From NCBI GenBank assembly GCA_017549025.1, contig JAFYWB010000029.1, positions 1-64,000 on the forward strand: a DNA stretch of 64,000 nt. The letters run 5' to 3'. The notes beneath the pieces were generated by a model. It had not been told where the DNA came from and made no database searches. It worked only from the letters and a program-made list of their open reading frames with translations. Each line of letters opens with the position of its first letter. The stretch's first letter is position 1. A program made the translations under genes and the position numbers. This document shows positions 61,633 through 64,000 of this stretch, piece by piece. Origin of the DNA: Treponema sp. GTDB lineage: Bacteria; Spirochaetota; Spirochaetia; Treponematales; Treponemataceae.

Positions 61633-62319
61633 ATGAAAATTTACTTTGCATCAGGAAATTTACACAAGAAACAGGAAATGCAAGCATTATTCCCGGAATT
61701 TGACCTTGTAATTCCATCGGAAGAAGGTATTCACTTTGATCCAGAAGAAAATGGCTCCAGCTTTTTGGAGAACAGTCTCATAAAAGCTCAAGCCCTGTGG
61801 AATATCGTCCGCCAGCCAGTATTAGCCGACGATTCTGGTATCTGCGTAGATATCCTCAAGGGAATTCCTGGAATTTATTCTGCTCGCTACGGAGGCCCGG
61901 ATTTTCCCAAGGGAAAACCTGACGGAACAAAGCCAAGCCAGGGGGAACAAAATCAATTCCTTATCCAACAAACAGATTCTGCCCTCCAGGAGCTTGCTTC
62001 CCAGGGTATAACATTACCTGAAAATCCACGGAGTTGCCGATACGTTTGTGCCATGGTCTTGTATCTTGGACCAGATAGATTTTATTCTGCCCAAGAAACC
62101 ATGGAGGGCAGCCTCATCCAGAGCTTGGAGCTTTCCCGAGGCTCTGGTGGCTTTGGCTATGATCCCATAGTTATTCTTGCAGGAACGGATAAAACCATTG
62201 CCCAGCTTTCTGCACAGGAAAAAAATGCCCTTTCCCACCGTGGAAAGGCTGCCCGAGGTCTACACCAAATTCTTTTGTCTCTGGCGCCAGATGCTTTTGT
62301 CTCTGGTGGCATCCACTGA
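61633..62319 (+). CDS. rdgB: XTP/dITP diphosphatase (RdgB/HAM1)
   Basis: 228 aa. Removes non-canonical purine triphosphates from the pool. N-terminal IYFASGNLHKKQEM (SxNxxK substrate motif), LADDSGICVD, ARYGG, GGFGYDPI and SHRGKAARG: all hallmarks in order. An insert of about 15-20 residues around 95-120 (PKGKPDGTKPSQGEQ) is extra compared with short family members. AGGA lies upstream of the ATG, 15 nt after the preceding stop, so it may be co-transcribed from the sigma-54 promoter. Convergent with the following methyltransferase gene. Confidence 0.95.
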   Translation: MKIYFASGNLHKKQEMQALFPEFDLVIPSEEGIHFDPEENGSSFLENSLIKAQALWNIVRQPVLADDSGICVDILKGIPGIYSARYGGPDFPKGKPDGTKPSQGEQNQFLIQQTDSALQELASQGITLPENPRSCRYVCAMVLYLGPDRFYSAQETMEGSLIQSLELSRGSGGFGYDPIVILAGTDKTIAQLSAQEKNALSHRGKAARGLHQILLSLAPDAFVSGGIH

Positions 62320-62322
62320 CAA

Positions 62323-63123
62323 TTACACCTTGAATGAGGCATCTTCTTGTTTCTTGAACAAAAAGATTCGAGGAGATGCCTTTCCAAGGTATTCCAACCC
62401 ACAGGTTCTTCCACAGGCTTCCATGGCTTTTTCCGTATAAAAGGACACATGAGTTCTGTCGTCCTTGTACCACCACTTTTTAAAATCCTCTGGAATCACC
62501 ATTTCATCAGGGATTGGCAAAGTTCCCACTGCAACAAAACCGCCAGCACAACAGCAATCCGCCAAACCAGCAAAGCCATCCCAAGGCTGCTCAAAATGCT
62601 CTGCCACCTCAAGGCACAAAACCAAGGGTACCTTCCCCCTCTTTCCCTCTGGAGCAAAAAAAGGGTCCCATCCTCCAATGGCATCCTTGTCTGGCAAGGC
62701 AGGAAGAACTTGAGCCAGTTGTTCCACACAAGAGTCTAAGCTTTGAATTTCCTGCCACACCAGTTTTTTTTCAAAAGATTTTTCCTGACGTTGCCTTTCA
62801 GAAATTAATTTCAATAGCTGCACCATAGCTGGATTTGGTCCGCTTCCATAATCTAAAATTCCAGAAAGCTGAAAGGACGGAAGAGATCCAAAAGTATTGA
62901 GCAAAAAGGCTCCAAGAAATTGTGCGTAGCCTAAATCCTCCAAGGTATTATGATGGTAATTGTAGCGCTGTAGCTGCTGTGAGCTAGATAAAAAATCCTT
63001 TTCCGACAAAGAAATAGCCTTGCAACAGCCACAACGAAAATATTCACTACTGCGTTTTTTCGTGACAATCAAAAACGAGGAAACATCTTTATAACCACAA
63101 AATTTACATCGGGAAAAAAGCAT
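62323..63123 (-). CDS. SAM-dependent methyltransferase with N-terminal zinc ribbon
   Basis: 266 aa. Four cysteines (CKFCG...CGCC) at residues 6-33 suggest a zinc ribbon. A class I Rossmann domain follows with motif I ILDYGSGPNPAMV near residue 88 and the acid-rich VLCLEVAEHFEQPWDGF region. Similar proteins are grouped as methyltransferase type 23, substrate unknown. It is divergent from flaB with overlapping promoter DNA. TATAGT is 5 nt before the ATG, with no ribosome site. Confidence 0.85.
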   Translation of the reverse strand: MLFSRCKFCGYKDVSSFLIVTKKRSSEYFRCGCCKAISLSEKDFLSSSQQLQRYNYHHNTLEDLGYAQFLGAFLLNTFGSLPSFQLSGILDYGSGPNPAMVQLLKLISERQRQEKSFEKKLVWQEIQSLDSCVEQLAQVLPALPDKDAIGGWDPFFAPEGKRGKVPLVLCLEVAEHFEQPWDGFAGLADCCCAGGFVAVGTLPIPDEMVIPEDFKKWWYKDDRTHVSFYTEKAMEACGRTCGLEYLGKASPRIFLFKKQEDASFKV

Positions 63124-63128
63124 ACAAA

Positions 63129-63157
63129 ACTATAATTTATCCTCAAGAAAAAAGCAA
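63129..63157 (-). promoter_or_regulatory. Promoter of methyltransferase gene, predicted leaderless
   Basis: TTGCTT (63152-63157), 17-nt spacer, TATAGT (63129-63134), 5 nt before the ATG. It overlaps the flaB promoter on the other strand. Confidence 0.6.
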
Positions 63158-63169
63158 TTCAACCGATAT
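63143..63169 (+). promoter_or_regulatory. Sigma-28 (FliA)-type promoter of flaB
   Basis: TCAA (63143-63146), 15-nt spacer, ACCGATAT (63162-63169), close to TAAA-N15-GCCGATAA, the flagellar late-gene consensus. It leaves a leader of about 140 nt. Confidence 0.7.
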
Positions 63170-63272
63170 TCATTATGAAGAGTTGTATGGAAGGACAGCT
63201 TCGTTGAAGGATCCGACCATACATTTTCACCGTAAGTTATCACTAATGTAGCCTTGTAGTGTAAACTTGCAA

Positions 63273-63294
63273 CGGACAGCAGGGAAGTTGTCCG
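63273..63294 (+). promoter_or_regulatory. flaB leader hairpin with CsrA-like GGA loop
   Basis: CGGACA (63273-63278) pairs with TGTCCG (63289-63294) around a 10-nt loop GCAGGGAAGT, which resembles the CsrA core ARGGAUGU. A second GGA is in the ribosome site GGAGG (63308-63312). Confidence 0.45.
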
Positions 63295-63318
63295 AAAACA
63301 ATTCCATGGAGGAAAAAT

Positions 63319-64000
63319 ATGGTTATCAACCACAACATGTCAGCTATGTATTCCAACCGCCAGCTTGGTGTAACAAACGTAAGCTTGCAGAAGGACATGG
63401 AAAAGCTCTCATCCGGAATGAAGATCAACCGGGCCGGCGACGACGCTTCAGGACTTGCAGTATCTGAGAAGATGCGTGCACAGATTCGTGGCTTGAACCA
63501 GGCTTCTCGGAACGCATCTAATGGTATCAGCTTCATCCAGGCAACCGAAGGTTACCTGCAGGAAACAACTGATATCATGCAGCGCATCCGCGAGCTTGCT
63601 GTTCAGTCAGCCAACGGAATCTACACCGACGAAGATCGTATGCAGATTCAGGTTGAAATCTCTCAGCTGGTTGCAGAAGTAGACCGCATTGCTAGTTCAG
63701 CACAGTTCAACGGATTGAACATGCTTACTGGACGCTATGCAAAGCAAACAGGTGAAAACTCTGTAACAGGTTCTATGTGGTTCCATATCGGCGCCAACAT
63801 GGACCAGCGCATGGAAGTTTACATCGGTACAATGACCGCTGTAGCTCTGGGCGTTCGCGAACTGGGCGACGAGACAATCATTAGCTTGGCATCACCGGCT
63901 GAAGCCAACCGCGCAATCGGTACTATCGACGAAGCATTGAAGAAGATCAACAAGCAGCGTGCTGACTTGGGTGGATACCAGAATCGTCTTGAGCATGCAG
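63319..64000 (+). CDS. flaB: Periplasmic flagellar core protein FlaB (3' end outside window)
   Basis: 227 codons visible; the frame is open at the right edge, full length is normally about 286 aa. N-terminal flagellin D0/D1 region ([39 protein letters not shown]), identical in kind to treponemal FlaB core filaments, which lie between the membranes and drive cell-body rotation. GGAGG lies 6 nt before the ATG. No signal peptide, as expected for export through the flagellar type III apparatus. Codon use is strongly C-ending, as for highly expressed genes. Several flaB paralogues usually exist, so the exact copy (flaB1, 2 or 3) cannot be told. Confidence 0.95.
   Translation, partial: MVINHNMSAMYSNRQLGVTNVSLQKDMEKLSSGMKINRAGDDASGLAVSEKMRAQIRGLNQASRNASNGISFIQATEGYLQETTDIMQRIRELAVQSANGIYTDEDRMQIQVEISQLVAEVDRIASSAQFNGLNMLTGRYAKQTGENSVTGSMWFHIGANMDQRMEVYIGTMTAVALGVRELGDETIISLASPAEANRAIGTIDEALKKINKQRADLGGYQNRLEHA

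Overview
The window looks like chromosomal DNA of a treponeme (Spirochaetes), probably a gut or rumen Treponema and not T. pallidum. The signs are a treponemal core flagellin (FlaB) at the right edge, a tamB-bamA-skp-mutS cluster in the order known from T. pallidum (TP0325-TP0328), a PPi-dependent phosphofructokinase, a eukaryote-like IleRS, paired DUF115 (MptE-like) proteins and many acidic low-complexity proteins. Genes for ornithine carbamoyltransferase and 3-dehydroquinate synthase point to more biosynthetic capacity than the syphilis spirochete has. Genus assignment is inference from gene content; no database was searched.

Layout. 1-8.3 kb: a five-gene plus-strand operon (acidic repeat protein cut by the left edge, unknown 275-aa protein, two DUF115 proteins, and a membrane protein ending in a degenerate GGDEF domain). 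8.3-25.4 kb: minus-strand housekeeping (TPR lipoprotein, UPRT, lipoprotein, ileS, Eis-like acetyltransferase, mutY, CMP kinase), an hsdM remnant, lon, then a Ser/Thr kinase - metallophosphatase - FHA - MATE run. 25.4-29.1 kb: tRNA-Leu, tRNA-Gly, tig-clpP-clpX. 29.2-32.4 kb: glycosyltransferase, DEAD-box helicase, comF. 32.5-42.7 kb: outer-membrane biogenesis cluster tamB-bamA-skp plus mutS. 42.7-46.4 kb: tmk, membrane protein, aroB, cysteine desulfurase. 46.4-50.7 kb: GH57-like protein with its catalytic residues replaced, DUF4912 protein, signal peptidase I. 50.7-56.4 kb: Hpt protein, TatD, small protein, miaA, RlmI-like methyltransferase, pfp. 56.5-60.4 kb: tRNA-Met, argF, secreted protein, M24 peptidase, NrnA-like DHH phosphoesterase. 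60.4-64 kb: a sigma-54 promoter driving an unrecognised HTH/sigma-like protein, rdgB, a methyltransferase, and flaB behind a sigma-28-type promoter.

The most interesting signals are regulatory. At least nine genes have a -10 box 5-8 nt before the start codon and no Shine-Dalgarno sequence, which predicts leaderless mRNAs. Two unrelated divergent gene pairs share an identical 46-bp, back-to-back promoter geometry. A near-consensus sigma-54 promoter with upstream inverted repeats and A/T tracts controls the unknown regulator-like gene. The flaB leader carries a hairpin presenting a CsrA-like GGA loop. Other oddities are the tandem 3'-tail relics beside the GH57-like gene, a terminator embedded in tatD, and the DUF115/degenerate-GGDEF operon.
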